From positions 4,774,001-4,838,000 of the forward strand of contig NZ_CP011114.1 of NCBI RefSeq assembly GCF_000993825.1: a DNA stretch of 64,000 bases, read 5' to 3'. The position numbers and the translations under genes were made by a program. Positions 16,974 through 25,918 of this stretch are shown here, piece after piece. The stretch comes from Paenibacillus durus ATCC 35681 (GTDB taxonomy: Bacteria; Bacillota; Bacilli; Paenibacillales; Paenibacillaceae). Below the pieces are notes generated by a model. That model was not told where the DNA came from. It worked only from the letters and a program-made list of their open reading frames with translations, and did no database searches. How positions within the stretch are numbered: position 1 is the stretch's first letter; every line of letters starts with the position of its first letter.

Positions 16974-17801
16974 GTGAAGAAACTTAAAAGAAGTCAGCGT
17001 TTAGTGGATATGACCCAATTTTTACTTGAAAAGCCGCATGAACTTCTGCCGCTGTCCACCTTTGCCGAGCGGTATGGAGCGGCCAAGTCCTCAATCAGCG
17101 AGGATCTGGCGATTATCAAAGAGGTATTCGAAGGCGAAGGCATGGGCGAGCTGCAGACTCATGCGGGAGCGGCGGGAGGAGTTAAGTTCATCCCCCGTAT
17201 GCCTATGGAGATGGCGCTGTCTTTTGTCAGCGGGCTGATCAGCGAACTGGAGCATAGCGACCGGATTCTGCCTGGAGGATATTTATATATGTCGGACCTG
17301 CTCGGACAACCGTCTCTAATGGAGCAGGCGGGCAAGATTATTGCCACCGCATTTTACGGCGTACCGATTGATACCGTGATGACGGTGGAAACGAAAGGGA
17401 TTCCGCTTGCTTACGCGACGGCCGCGCAGCTGGGACTGCCGGTGGTGCTGGTGCGCCGGGATCATAAAGTAACGGAAGGCTCGGCGGTCAGCATCAATTA
17501 TGTGTCGGGCTCGCATAAGAGTATTCATACGATGTCGCTGTCCAGACGCGCGCTTAAGGAGAAGTCGCGTGTGCTGATTGTCGACGATTTCATGAAAGCG
17601 GGCGGAACGGTTGGCGGAATGGTTGATCTGCTCGGCGAATTCAACGCGGAAGTGGCCGGCGTCGGGGTTCTGGTGGAATCCGATGCGGTAGGGTCCGAGG
17701 AACGTCTGCTGCATGACTACGTCTCCTTGGTCAGACTAGGCGAGGTCGATCCGAAAGAGCGGCGTATATCGGCGTATCCAGGTAATTTTTTTACCGTTTA
17801 A
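16974..17801 (+). CDS. purR: Purine operon repressor PurR
   Basis: Repressor of purine synthesis genes, relieved by PRPP. The 275-residue protein has an N-terminal winged helix (about 1-75) and a phosphoribosyltransferase-like domain with the PRPP-binding VLIVDDFMKAGGT at 200-212. The start is GTG 16974 after CGAGGAGCC. The ridA/yabJ gene that follows purR in B. subtilis is absent here; spoVG comes next. PurR-type boxes upstream suggest autoregulation. Confidence 0.95.
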   Translation: MKKLKRSQRLVDMTQFLLEKPHELLPLSTFAERYGAAKSSISEDLAIIKEVFEGEGMGELQTHAGAAGGVKFIPRMPMEMALSFVSGLISELEHSDRILPGGYLYMSDLLGQPSLMEQAGKIIATAFYGVPIDTVMTVETKGIPLAYATAAQLGLPVVLVRRDHKVTEGSAVSINYVSGSHKSIHTMSLSRRALKEKSRVLIVDDFMKAGGTVGGMVDLLGEFNAEVAGVGVLVESDAVGSEERLLHDYVSLVRLGEVDPKERRISAYPGNFFTV

Positions 17802-17916
17802 GTATCGAGAAATATGTCGATTTCGTGAGAAAACCATCGGAATTCGGCAGAAAAGCGTTGAAAACACTGTTTTGTCAAATTTATCTGCTAAGTAAGGGAT
17901 TTTCTGGTACGGAAAA

Positions 17917-17945
17917 GAAGGAGTTTGCGTAACTGTGTGGAATTA
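17917..17945 (+). promoter_or_regulatory. Sigma-H promoter of spoVG
   Basis: GAAGGAGTT, 11 bp, GTGGAATTA, matching the sigma-H consensus RNAGGAWWW-N11/12-RNNGAATWW in all but one position. The -10 region closely resembles that of B. subtilis spoVG. A perfect 0A-type box TTTGTCAAA lies upstream at 17871-17879. Confidence 0.75.
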
Positions 17946-17986
17946 TACACCCAAGTCTCTGATGGAAAAAGGTGGTGAACACACAC

Positions 17987-18271
17987 ATGCAAATTACGGA
18001 TGTAAGACTCCGCCGCGTCAACTCTGAGGGGAGAATGAAAGCAATCGCATCCATTACCATCGACAACGAGTTTGTTGTTCATGACATTCGCGTCATTGAT
18101 GGCAACAATGGAATGTTCGTTGCAATGCCCAGCAAGCGCACGCCGGATGGGGAATTCCGTGATATCGCGCATCCGATTTCTTCCGGAACGCGTGAGAAGA
18201 TCCAAACCGCAGTTCTTGCTGAATATGATCGCGCGGCAACGGAAGAAGAAGTGATTGAAGAAGGAGCATAA
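17987..18271 (+). CDS. spoVG: SpoVG regulator
   Basis: Small nucleic-acid-binding regulator; it affects septation and sporulation in Bacillus and binds RNA in other Firmicutes. The 94-residue protein is almost identical to B. subtilis SpoVG ([40 protein letters not shown]). ATG 17987 follows AAAGGTGGTGA. A sigma-H promoter lies upstream and a strong terminator downstream. Confidence 0.96.
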   Translation: MQITDVRLRRVNSEGRMKAIASITIDNEFVVHDIRVIDGNNGMFVAMPSKRTPDGEFRDIAHPISSGTREKIQTAVLAEYDRAATEEEVIEEGA

Positions 18272-18347
18272 TAAACGGCTCCTTGGTATGGCGGCTCTCA
18301 TTATCGGGCATAGGTGTCGGATATGCAATTCGAATTGGGGTTCGAAG

Positions 18348-18385
18348 AAAAGAGAACGATCCTTTGGATGGTTCTCTTTTCTTTT
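18348..18385 (+). terminator. Terminator after spoVG
   Basis: AAAAGAGAAC and GTTCTCTTTT form a perfect 10-bp stem, followed by CTTTTT. Confidence 0.88.
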
Positions 18386-18438
18386 TGCCCGGAATGAGAT
18401 ATATTCAGTAATGAGTTTAGAGTAGGAGGTTGGCATTC

Positions 18439-19839
18439 TTGAAAAGAATGGCTGTTGTTCTAGCCGCAGGCCAGGGCAAGCGCATGAAATCAAAGTTATA
18501 CAAAGTGCTGCATCCCGTTTGCGGAAAGCCTATGGTTGGGCACGTACTTGATACAGTTAAAGCAACCGGCTGTGAGCGGAGCATTGTCGTTGTCGGACAT
18601 GGCGCTGAGGCGGTTCAAGCTTATTTGGGCGATTCTGCGGAATACGTGCTGCAGGAAGCTCAGCTCGGAACGGGCCACGCCGTAAAGCAGGCCAAGGATT
18701 TGCTGGGCGGGGAAGAAGGTACGCTGGTTGTCGCATACGGTGATACGCCGCTCATTACCCCGGAAACACTGATCAAGCTGATGACGCTGCACGAGGAACG
18801 CAAGGCGGCGGCTACTATTTTGACGGCCGTTATGGAAAACCCTGCGGGACTTGGACGGATTATACGCACTGAGGACGGAGAGCTGCTGAAGATTGTGGAG
18901 CAGAAGGATTGCACGCCCGCCGAAGATGCCATACGTGAAATCAATACCGGAATTTATTGCTTTGACAACGCCAAGATGTTTGCTGCTTTGGACAAGGTGA
19001 CGAACCATAATGCCCAGCAGGAGTACTATCTGACCGACGTCATCGGTATTCTGCGTGAGCAGGGAGAACTTGTGCTCGCCTTCCAAACGGACGATGCCGT
19101 AGAATCGATCGGTGTGAATGACCGCGTGGCGTTATCTGAAGCCGAGTACCATATGCGCGAGCGCATCGCCCGCCGTCATATGCTCGGCGGTGTAACGATT
19201 ATAGATCCATCATCTACTTATATAGGAGCCGAAGTCACCATCGGAGCGGATACGGTGATTTATCCGGGAACGCTGCTCAAGGGCAGTACCGCGATCGGGG
19301 AAAGCTGCATCATAGGCCCCTCCAGTGAAATTGAAAACAGCCGGATTATGGACGGAGCTCAGGTCAAGCATTCCGTACTTAACGGCGCTGAGGTCGGCGC
19401 ACGGACTTCCGTTGGGCCTTTTGCCTATTTGCGCCCGGGAAGCGTGCTTGGCGAAGACGTCAAGATCGGCGATTTTGTAGAGATCAAGAAAGCCACGATC
19501 GGCGACGGCTCTAAAGTTTCGCATTTAAGCTATGTCGGAGACGCTTCTGTCGGCAAGAACGTAAATGTCGGCTGCGGGGCGATCACGGTCAACTACGACG
19601 GTTTCAATAAATCGATAACCGAAATCGGGGACGACGCTTTTATTGGCAGTAACGTCAACCTGATTGCTCCCGTTAAGGTGGGCAAAGGCGCTTATGTTGT
19701 GGCCGGTTCCACCATTACCAAGTCGGTCTCCGAAGGGGATTTGGCCATTGCCAGACAGCGTCAGGAGAACAAGCCGGGCTATGCGGATAAAATCCGATCC
19801 CGGGCAAAAGCGAAAAAGGGTCAATCTCATCCATCGTAA
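18439..19839 (+). CDS. glmU: Bifunctional UDP-GlcNAc pyrophosphorylase / GlcN-1-P acetyltransferase
   Basis: Makes UDP-N-acetylglucosamine for peptidoglycan and teichoic acid. The N-terminal nucleotidyltransferase domain has [11 protein letters not shown] and the C-terminal half is a left-handed beta helix of hexapeptide repeats (about 250-445). TTG 18439 gives 466 residues starting [13 protein letters not shown] and sits nine bases after AGGAGG; TTG 18430 is less well spaced. It pairs with prs downstream. Confidence 0.95.
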   Translation: MKRMAVVLAAGQGKRMKSKLYKVLHPVCGKPMVGHVLDTVKATGCERSIVVVGHGAEAVQAYLGDSAEYVLQEAQLGTGHAVKQAKDLLGGEEGTLVVAYGDTPLITPETLIKLMTLHEERKAAATILTAVMENPAGLGRIIRTEDGELLKIVEQKDCTPAEDAIREINTGIYCFDNAKMFAALDKVTNHNAQQEYYLTDVIGILREQGELVLAFQTDDAVESIGVNDRVALSEAEYHMRERIARRHMLGGVTIIDPSSTYIGAEVTIGADTVIYPGTLLKGSTAIGESCIIGPSSEIENSRIMDGAQVKHSVLNGAEVGARTSVGPFAYLRPGSVLGEDVKIGDFVEIKKATIGDGSKVSHLSYVGDASVGKNVNVGCGAITVNYDGFNKSITEIGDDAFIGSNVNLIAPVKVGKGAYVVAGSTITKSVSEGDLAIARQRQENKPGYADKIRSRAKAKKGQSHPS

Positions 19840-19933
19840 GTGCGTATGATGCGCCTGGCCCCGGATATTTTCCGTGCCACGGCACATTTGACAGATAAAT
19901 TCAATTGAACCGATCACGGAGGGTTTAACTTTT

Positions 19934-20887
19934 ATGGCTTATCTTGATTCCAAGTTGAAAATTTTCACCTGTAATTCCAATCCCAAGGTTGCGCATCAAA
20001 TTGCCGACTACATCGGGATTCCGATGGGCGAGTCGCATACGACAAGCTTCAGCGATGGAGAAATTCAGGTCAGATTGTCGGAGAGCGTGCGCGGCTGCCA
20101 CGTCTACATTGTTCAATCCACCTGCGGTCCTGTGAATGATAACCTGATGGAAATGCTGGTCATGATCGACGCGCTGAAGCGCGCCTCGGCCAAGAGTATC
20201 AACGTGGTTATCCCGTATTACGGCTATGCCCGTCAGGACCGCAAGGCCCGTTCGCGTGATCCGATTACGGCGAAGCTGGTGGCAGACCTGATTGAAACGG
20301 CGGGTGCGCACCGCGTGATTACCATGGACCTGCACGCCATGCAGATTCAGGGCTTCTTCAACATTCCGGTCGATCATATGCTCGGCGTACCGATCCTGGC
20401 GCAATATTTCCGCTCCATGCAGATCCCGAATCCGGTCGTTGTGTCTCCGGACCACGGCGGTGTGGTTCGGGCGAGAAAGCTGGCCGATTTCCTGAACGCT
20501 CCGCTCGCTATTATTGATAAGCGCCGTCCGGAACCGAATGTCAGTGAGGTTATGAATATTATCGGGAACATCGAAGGGAAGACGGCGATCGTTATTGACG
20601 ATATCATCGACACGGCGGGCACGATCGTGCTTGGAGCCAATGCTCTAATGGAAGGCGGAGCCAAAGAGGTATACGCTTGCTGTACGCATCCGGTCCTTTC
20701 CGGTCCGGCGCATGAGCGGCTGGAGAATTCGCCGATTAAAGAGGTTGTCGTTACCGATACGATTCCTATTCGCAGCGAGAACCCGACTTCCAAGCTGAAG
20801 GTGCTTTCCGTGGCCCCACTGCTTGGCGAGGCGATTATCCGGGTGCATGAAGAGCTGTCCATCAGCAAGCTGTTCGAGATCGAATAG
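19934..20887 (+). CDS. prs: Ribose-phosphate pyrophosphokinase
   Basis: Makes PRPP from ribose 5-phosphate and ATP for nucleotide, His, Trp and NAD synthesis; PRPP is also the PurR effector. The 317-residue protein has the PRPP-binding loop [13 protein letters not shown] (about 216-228) and the [11 protein letters not shown] and [12 protein letters not shown] segments. It is full length. The ctc gene that follows prs in B. subtilis is missing. Confidence 0.97.
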   Translation: MAYLDSKLKIFTCNSNPKVAHQIADYIGIPMGESHTTSFSDGEIQVRLSESVRGCHVYIVQSTCGPVNDNLMEMLVMIDALKRASAKSINVVIPYYGYARQDRKARSRDPITAKLVADLIETAGAHRVITMDLHAMQIQGFFNIPVDHMLGVPILAQYFRSMQIPNPVVVSPDHGGVVRARKLADFLNAPLAIIDKRRPEPNVSEVMNIIGNIEGKTAIVIDDIIDTAGTIVLGANALMEGGAKEVYACCTHPVLSGPAHERLENSPIKEVVVTDTIPIRSENPTSKLKVLSVAPLLGEAIIRVHEELSISKLFEIE

Positions 20888-20896
20888 AGATATGCA

Positions 20897-20943
20897 GAAA
20901 TATAAGGCGATGGACAAGCGCACAGCTTACAGCCTTATATTTC
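20897..20943. repeat. Dispersed repeat, module-2 copy
   Basis: GAAATATAAGGC (20897-20908) and GCCTTATATTTC (20932-20943) are a perfect 12-bp inverted repeat around an arm containing ACAAGCGCACAGCTTA. The unit matches the second module of the spoIIE-leader repeat (34456-34507). It lies 10 bp after the prs stop. Confidence 0.8.
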
Positions 20944-20950
20944 GAAGGCA

Positions 20951-20982
20951 GGGTTACAGCTCCTTTTCGGGAGATGTAACCC
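20951..20982. terminator. Hairpin terminator between prs and the convergent ORF
   Basis: GGGTTACA-GCTCC, loop TTTTC, GGGAG-A-TGTAACCC gives a 13-bp stem with one bulge. It lies between convergent genes; its T tract is poor on the + strand, so termination is probable rather than certain. Confidence 0.6.
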
Positions 20983-21013
20983 TTGTCGGCTTGTGGGCCG
21001 CAGCTATAGTTAT

Positions 21014-21214
21014 TCAAAATCCCGGCCGCGAGATAAAGGTGAACAGGCTGCGGTTATAAAGCGTCCCCTGCAGCTCCGCAAAGCTTGCGTCTACGGCGGT
21101 AAGCACGCCGATGTCAACATGTACATCGCCGCGGTACACCTCGACAGGTATGGCATATTGTAGATGATACTGAAAATGGCGGTGAAGCGTCAGAGGCTCG
21201 CCCTGCTGCAGCAT
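21014..21214 (-). CDS. Small conserved-looking protein, function unknown
   Basis: A 66-residue ORF on the - strand starting MLQQGEPLTLHRHFQYHLQY and ending TFISRPGF. ATG at 21214 is preceded, six bases away, by AGGTGAT (21221-21227, read on the - strand), a spacing random ORFs rarely have. The sequence alternates hydrophobic and charged residues, suggesting a small beta protein reminiscent of DUF2642-type spore proteins, but I cannot assign it to a family. It is convergent with prs and divergent from pth. Confidence 0.55.
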   Translation of the reverse strand: MLQQGEPLTLHRHFQYHLQYAIPVEVYRGDVHVDIGVLTAVDASFAELQGTLYNRSLFTFISRPGF

Positions 21215-21270
21215 ATTAACATCACCTGTCTTTGGAATGGGATGGACGTTTCTCTGGAATTAGAATTAGA

Positions 21271-21283
21271 CGTTCCGGGAACG
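21271..21283. promoter_or_regulatory. 13-bp palindrome in the pth upstream region
   Basis: CGTTCC-G-GGAACG is a perfect inverted repeat just upstream of TATACT (21286-21291). It may be an operator in the divergent region between the small ORF and pth. Confidence 0.35.
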
Positions 21284-21322
21284 CTTATACTTCTATTGTA
21301 TCAAGAAAGGGAAGGTTTACAA

Positions 21323-21883
21323 ATGAAATGGATCGTCGGTTTGGGCAACCCTGGACCGGAGTACGCCAAAACAAGGCATAATGTCGGATTTATGGCTCTG
21401 GATGAACTGGCGCGAAGATACGGAATCGCCTTTAATCAGAGTAAGTGCAAATCGGTTATCGGAGAAGGTGTCATCGGCGGAATCAAGACCGCGCTGATTA
21501 AACCGATGACGTATATGAATCTGTCCGGGGAGGCGGTGCGCGCCTATATGGACTACTATAAAGTCCCCTTAGAAGACATGATTGTCGTTTACGACGACCT
21601 TGACACCGAAGTCGGCAAAATCAGGCTGCGGTATCAAGGCAGCGCTGGCGGCCATAACGGAATCAAATCGATCATTCAGCATACGGGCACCCAGACCTTC
21701 AATAGAGTAAGGATGGGTATTTCGCGGCCGGAGCCCGGGTACGCGATTGTCGATTATGTGCTGGGCAAGTTCCCCAAGAAGGATAGTGACAAGCTGTCAT
21801 TGATGATTGGCAATACCTGCGACGCCCTTGAGTATAGTCTGAACAACACCTTCGAACAGACCATGGCTAAATTCAACGGGTAA
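21323..21883 (+). CDS. pth: Peptidyl-tRNA hydrolase
   Basis: Releases tRNA from prematurely dropped peptidyl-tRNA; called spoVC in B. subtilis. The 186-residue protein has GLGNPGPEYAKTRHNVGF with the catalytic His in RHNVGF, KPMTYMNLSG, and the DDLD segment. ATG 21323 follows AAGGGAAGG; the frame continues upstream but without a ribosome site. Fin and mfd follow, as in B. subtilis. Confidence 0.95.
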   Translation: MKWIVGLGNPGPEYAKTRHNVGFMALDELARRYGIAFNQSKCKSVIGEGVIGGIKTALIKPMTYMNLSGEAVRAYMDYYKVPLEDMIVVYDDLDTEVGKIRLRYQGSAGGHNGIKSIIQHTGTQTFNRVRMGISRPEPGYAIVDYVLGKFPKKDSDKLSLMIGNTCDALEYSLNNTFEQTMAKFNG

Positions 21884-21939
21884 AAAGGCGCAGAGGAACA
21901 TGCTTCTGAAAATACCGGGCAACGGCATGATCCTACCGG

Positions 21940-21969
21940 GGCTAACCGAAGCCTGAACGGGATATACTG
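21940..21969 (+). promoter_or_regulatory. Candidate sigma-F promoter of fin
   Basis: A -10 GGATATACTG (21960-21969) matches GGNNANAHTR at every defined position; 15 bp upstream is GGCTA, a partial -35. In B. subtilis fin is a sigma-F gene. A perfect 9-bp inverted repeat (21967-21989) spans the expected transcription start. Confidence 0.5.
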
Positions 21970-22000
21970 AAGGTATACTTTACCTTCAGGAGGCATATAA

Positions 22001-22231
22001 ATGGCAATACACTACGTATGTAGACACTGCCGGACTTTTCTCGGAAGCATCCGCAGAAGCGCGGCCACCGAGATGCAGCTCGGCCTTCATTCCTTGACCC
22101 CTGCGGAACGCAGAGATATAATAGCGTATGATTCAGACGGCGAAATTACGGTTAAAGTTACCTGCAATTACTGCAAGGAGGCTCTGGAGAACAATCCGGA
22201 ACTTAGCCTTCTGGCCAGTCCGCTTCAATAG
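22001..22231 (+). CDS. fin: Anti-sigma-F factor Fin
   Basis: Small zinc-type protein (YabK) that in B. subtilis inhibits sigma-F RNA polymerase and helps the switch to sigma-G in the forespore. The 76-residue protein has VCRHC near the N terminus and CNYC in the C-terminal half, two CxxC knuckles. AGGAGG precedes ATG 22001. Its place between pth and mfd is conserved. Confidence 0.92.
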   Translation: MAIHYVCRHCRTFLGSIRRSAATEMQLGLHSLTPAERRDIIAYDSDGEITVKVTCNYCKEALENNPELSLLASPLQ

Positions 22232-22270
22232 GTGAAGCGGCGCTGCTTCTATCGTCATCCGCAAGCCTTG

Positions 22271-22294
22271 GCCTCAAAAGCTGAGGCTTATTTT
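22271..22294 (+). terminator. Weak terminator after fin
   Basis: GCCTCA and TGAGGC form a 6-bp stem followed by TTATTTT. Confidence 0.5.
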
Positions 22295-22393
22295 AAATAT
22301 AAGACTTTATCATTGCAGTAAGTTATTATTTTGCGCTTCTGAAGCGTTAAATCAAATTTCGCTGGAAGTGATTCAGTAAGTGAGGTGCGCCTT

Positions 22394-25300
22394 TTGTTAC
22401 AAGGTCTTATTGAGGCTTTTTCCAAAGATTCCGATTTCCAGTCGGTAACCCGAGGCGTCGCCGCCGGAATGAAAGAGCAGCTGATCTCCGGATTGTCCGG
22501 TTCAGCCAGGCAGATCATGCTGGCCGCGCTTCACGAGGAGACATCCCGCCCTATATTAATCGTGACGCACAACATGTTTTCGGCGCAAAAAATTGCCGAT
22601 GATCTACAGGAAGCGCTTTCTCCTGATCGGGTGCTGCTGTATCCGGCCAATGAATTGGTCGCAGCGGAAACGGCCGTATCCAGTCCGGAGACGGTTGCCC
22701 AGCGTATCGAGGTGCTGAACAAATGCTCGCGGGGCTTCCGAGGCATTGTGGTCGCGCCTTATTCTGGCGTTCGCCGGCTGCTGCCTTCCCCGCAGGCTAT
22801 GGCGGAAGCGCAGATAACCGTCTCCCAGGACGGGAGCATCCAGCTTGAACATTTCTTGAACACGATGATCGAAATGGGTTACGAGCGCGTCGAACGGGTG
22901 GAGAATCGCGGGGAACTAAGCGTTCGCGGCGGCATTCTCGATTTCTATCCCATGAATACCGAACTGGCATACCGGGTGGAGCTGTTCGACGACGAGATCG
23001 ACTCCATCCGGACATTCGATCCATCCGATCAGCGCTCCATCGACAAGGTTCGGACAGTGACCATTACGCCTGCCAAAGAAATTATCGCGGGTAAGGCGCA
23101 GCTGGAGGCCGCGGCGGACAAGGCGTCGATCATGCTGGAGCGCCAAATAGAGAAGACGGCCGACCGGCAGGCCAAAATACGTCTGCGCGAGGAAATCGGC
23201 CGGGAGATTGAACATTTACGCGAAGGGACTTATTTTTCGGAGATTTACAAATATATTTCACTGCTTCATCAGGAGCGCTCGCATCTATACGACTATATGG
23301 AGCGGGATACCCTACTGATCCTCGACGAGCCGGCCCGTCTGCTGGAAACGGCCAAGCAGCTCGAGCGTGACGAATCGGAATGGAACCTGCATCTGCTGCA
23401 GAACGGGAAAACGCTGCCTGACCTGCATTTATCCGTTGACAGCGACACGGTTATGTATCAACGTCCGTTTCAAAGCATTTTCATGTCCATCTTTCTGCGC
23501 CAGGTGCCGCATGTTCAGCCGCAGAATATTGTCGGCTTTATCAGCCGGAGCATGCAGGATTTCCATGGGCAGATGAATGTGCTGAAATCGGAAATGGAGC
23601 GATGGCACAAGTCGGGGGTTCAAGTCGTCATGCTTGCCGGCAGCGAGGACCGTATGGAGCGGATTCGCCGGGTGCTGCTCGACTATGGGATTGAAGAACC
23701 GGCTATTGTCCAAGGTAACTTGGGGTCGGGCTTTGAACTGCCTTCAGTTCATCTCGCGGTCATATCGGAAGGCGAATTGTTCTCCCAGAAGCAGCGCAAA
23801 GCGCGTAAAACGTCCAAAAATATGGATAACGCAGAGCGCATCAAAAGCTATACCGAGCTGAAAATCGGCGATTACGTCGTACATCAGAATCACGGCATCG
23901 GCAAATATATGGGCATCGGCACGCTGGAAGTCAGCGGCATCCATCGTGATTATATGCACATTATGTACGCTGGCGGCGACAAGCTCTCGGTGCCGATTGA
24001 ACAAATTGATCTTATTCAGAAGTATGTCGGTTCCGAAGACAAGGAGCCGAAAATATACAAGCTTGGCGGCAATGAATGGACACGGGTAACAAATAAGGTC
24101 CGTTCTTCGGTACAGGATATTGCGGATGACTTGATCAAGCTGTATGCCGAGCGGCAGAGCGCTCCGGGCTATGGATTTGATAAAGATACGCCGGAGCAGC
24201 AGGAGTTTGAGGAGATGTTCCCTTACGAAGAGACGCGGGACCAGATCCGGGCCATCGGCGAAATCAAGAAGGATATGGAGCAGAACCGCCCCATGGACCG
24301 GCTGCTCTGCGGCGATGTCGGCTACGGCAAGACCGAAGTAGCAATCCGCGCTGCCTTCAAGGCGGCGATCGAAGGCAAGCAGGTGGCCGTGCTGGTGCCG
24401 ACGACCATACTCGCCCAGCAGCATTACGAGACGTTCCGGGAACGCTTCTCCTCGTATCCGATCAACATCCAGGTGCTCAGCCGATTCCGCAGCCGCAAAG
24501 AACAGAACGAGACGATCAAGGGCGTCCGGCAGGGAACGGTGGACATTGTAATCGGTACGCACCGGCTGCTGTCCCAGGATCTGGTGTTCAAGGATCTGGG
24601 TCTGCTGATTGTCGATGAAGAGCAGCGTTTCGGCGTCACGCATAAGGAGAAATTGAAGAAGCTTAAGACCAATGTGGACGTGCTCACCTTGACGGCGACG
24701 CCGATTCCCCGCACCCTGCATATGTCAATGCTGGGCGTCCGTGATCTGTCGGTTATTGAGACGCCGCCGGAGAACCGCTTTCCTGTGCAAACTTATGTTG
24801 TTGAATACAGCCAGACGCTCGTACGTGAAGCGGTGGAACGCGAGCTTGGGCGCGGTGGACAGGTCTATTATCTGTACAACCGGGTACAGGGCATCCAGGA
24901 AATGGCGTCCCAGATTCAGATGCTCGTTCCCGAGGCTCGGGTCGGTATCGGACATGGCCAGATGTCGGAATCGGAGCTGGAGAAGACAATTCTCGATTTC
25001 CTGGACGGCGAGTATGACGTGCTGGTAAGCACCAGCATTATCGAGACCGGCGTTGATATTCCGAACGTCAATACGCTCATTGTGCATGACGCGGACAAAA
25101 TGGGCCTGTCCCAGCTGTACCAGTTGCGGGGCCGGGTCGGACGGTCCAACCGGATTGCTTATGCCTATTTCACCTACCAGCGCGATAAGGTGCTGACCGA
25201 GGTGGCCGAGAAGCGTCTGCAGTCGATCAAGGAGTTCACGGAGCTTGGTTCCGGCTTTAAAATCGCTATGCGCGATCTTTCGATCCGGGGCGCCGGCAAT

Positions 25301-25918
25301 CTGCTGGGCGCGGAGCAGCACGGATTCATCGCGTCCGTGGGCTTTGATCTGTACTCGCAAATGCTGGCGGAGGAAATCCGCAAGCGAAAGGTCAGCGTCC
25401 TGGGCGAGGAAGATCATTCTCTAAAAGAAGGAAATACTGTCATTGATTTGGCAATTGACGCATACCTGCCTTCCGAGTATATTTACGACAGTGTGCAAAA
25501 GATTGAAATCTATAAGAAGGTGGCGTCGGTCTCTACTTTCGAGGATGCGGCAGAGCTGGAAGACGAGCTTCTGGACCGGTTTGGCGAGCTTCCAGAGGCG
25601 GTCGTCAATCTTTTATCCGTGGCGCGGCTTAAAATTTACGGTAAAATGTTCGGGATTGACTCTTTGAACCGGCGCGGCGACGAAGTGCTGCTAAATTTTT
25701 ACGAGGACCGGATTGCATTGATCGATACAGGCAAGCTTGCTAAAATTGGAAAAGACTTTGAAAGACGTGTACAATTTGATAAGGATGCCAAAGCGACCAT
25801 TCGCATAAAGACCAAAGACCTTGACGATAAGGAACTGCTTGCCTTGCTTGAGCGATTCCTGGAGGAAGTCAAACCGTCTTTTAAATCGAAGGGAGAATTA
25901 CACAATGCGGTCAAGTAA
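22394..25918 (+). CDS. mfd: Transcription-repair coupling factor
   Basis: DNA translocase that removes RNA polymerase stalled at lesions and recruits UvrA. The 1174-residue protein contains the UvrB-like N-terminal domain, the RNA polymerase interaction domain around KIGDYVVHQNHGIGKYMGI, and a RecG-like helicase core with GDVGYGKTEVA (Walker A) and DEEQRFGV (DEEQ box), then the C-terminal autoinhibitory domain. TTG 22394 is six bases after GAGGTG; GTG 22385 is inside that site. The 3' end overlaps the PrsA-like gene. Confidence 0.96.
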   Translation: MLQGLIEAFSKDSDFQSVTRGVAAGMKEQLISGLSGSARQIMLAALHEETSRPILIVTHNMFSAQKIADDLQEALSPDRVLLYPANELVAAETAVSSPETVAQRIEVLNKCSRGFRGIVVAPYSGVRRLLPSPQAMAEAQITVSQDGSIQLEHFLNTMIEMGYERVERVENRGELSVRGGILDFYPMNTELAYRVELFDDEIDSIRTFDPSDQRSIDKVRTVTITPAKEIIAGKAQLEAAADKASIMLERQIEKTADRQAKIRLREEIGREIEHLREGTYFSEIYKYISLLHQERSHLYDYMERDTLLILDEPARLLETAKQLERDESEWNLHLLQNGKTLPDLHLSVDSDTVMYQRPFQSIFMSIFLRQVPHVQPQNIVGFISRSMQDFHGQMNVLKSEMERWHKSGVQVVMLAGSEDRMERIRRVLLDYGIEEPAIVQGNLGSGFELPSVHLAVISEGELFSQKQRKARKTSKNMDNAERIKSYTELKIGDYVVHQNHGIGKYMGIGTLEVSGIHRDYMHIMYAGGDKLSVPIEQIDLIQKYVGSEDKEPKIYKLGGNEWTRVTNKVRSSVQDIADDLIKLYAERQSAPGYGFDKDTPEQQEFEEMFPYEETRDQIRAIGEIKKDMEQNRPMDRLLCGDVGYGKTEVAIRAAFKAAIEGKQVAVLVPTTILAQQHYETFRERFSSYPINIQVLSRFRSRKEQNETIKGVRQGTVDIVIGTHRLLSQDLVFKDLGLLIVDEEQRFGVTHKEKLKKLKTNVDVLTLTATPIPRTLHMSMLGVRDLSVIETPPENRFPVQTYVVEYSQTLVREAVERELGRGGQVYYLYNRVQGIQEMASQIQMLVPEARVGIGHGQMSESELEKTILDFLDGEYDVLVSTSIIETGVDIPNVNTLIVHDADKMGLSQLYQLRGRVGRSNRIAYAYFTYQRDKVLTEVAEKRLQSIKEFTELGSGFKIAMRDLSIRGAGNLLGAEQHGFIASVGFDLYSQMLAEEIRKRKVSVLGEEDHSLKEGNTVIDLAIDAYLPSEYIYDSVQKIEIYKKVASVSTFEDAAELEDELLDRFGELPEAVVNLLSVARLKIYGKMFGIDSLNRRGDEVLLNFYEDRIALIDTGKLAKIGKDFERRVQFDKDAKATIRIKTKDLDDKELLALLERFLEEVKPSFKSKGELHNAVK

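Noticed and set aside
17871..17879. A perfect 0A-type box TTTGTCAAA upstream of spoVG
   Set aside because: A single isolated box in AT-rich DNA; the gene already has a sigma-H promoter, so I do not claim Spo0A control.
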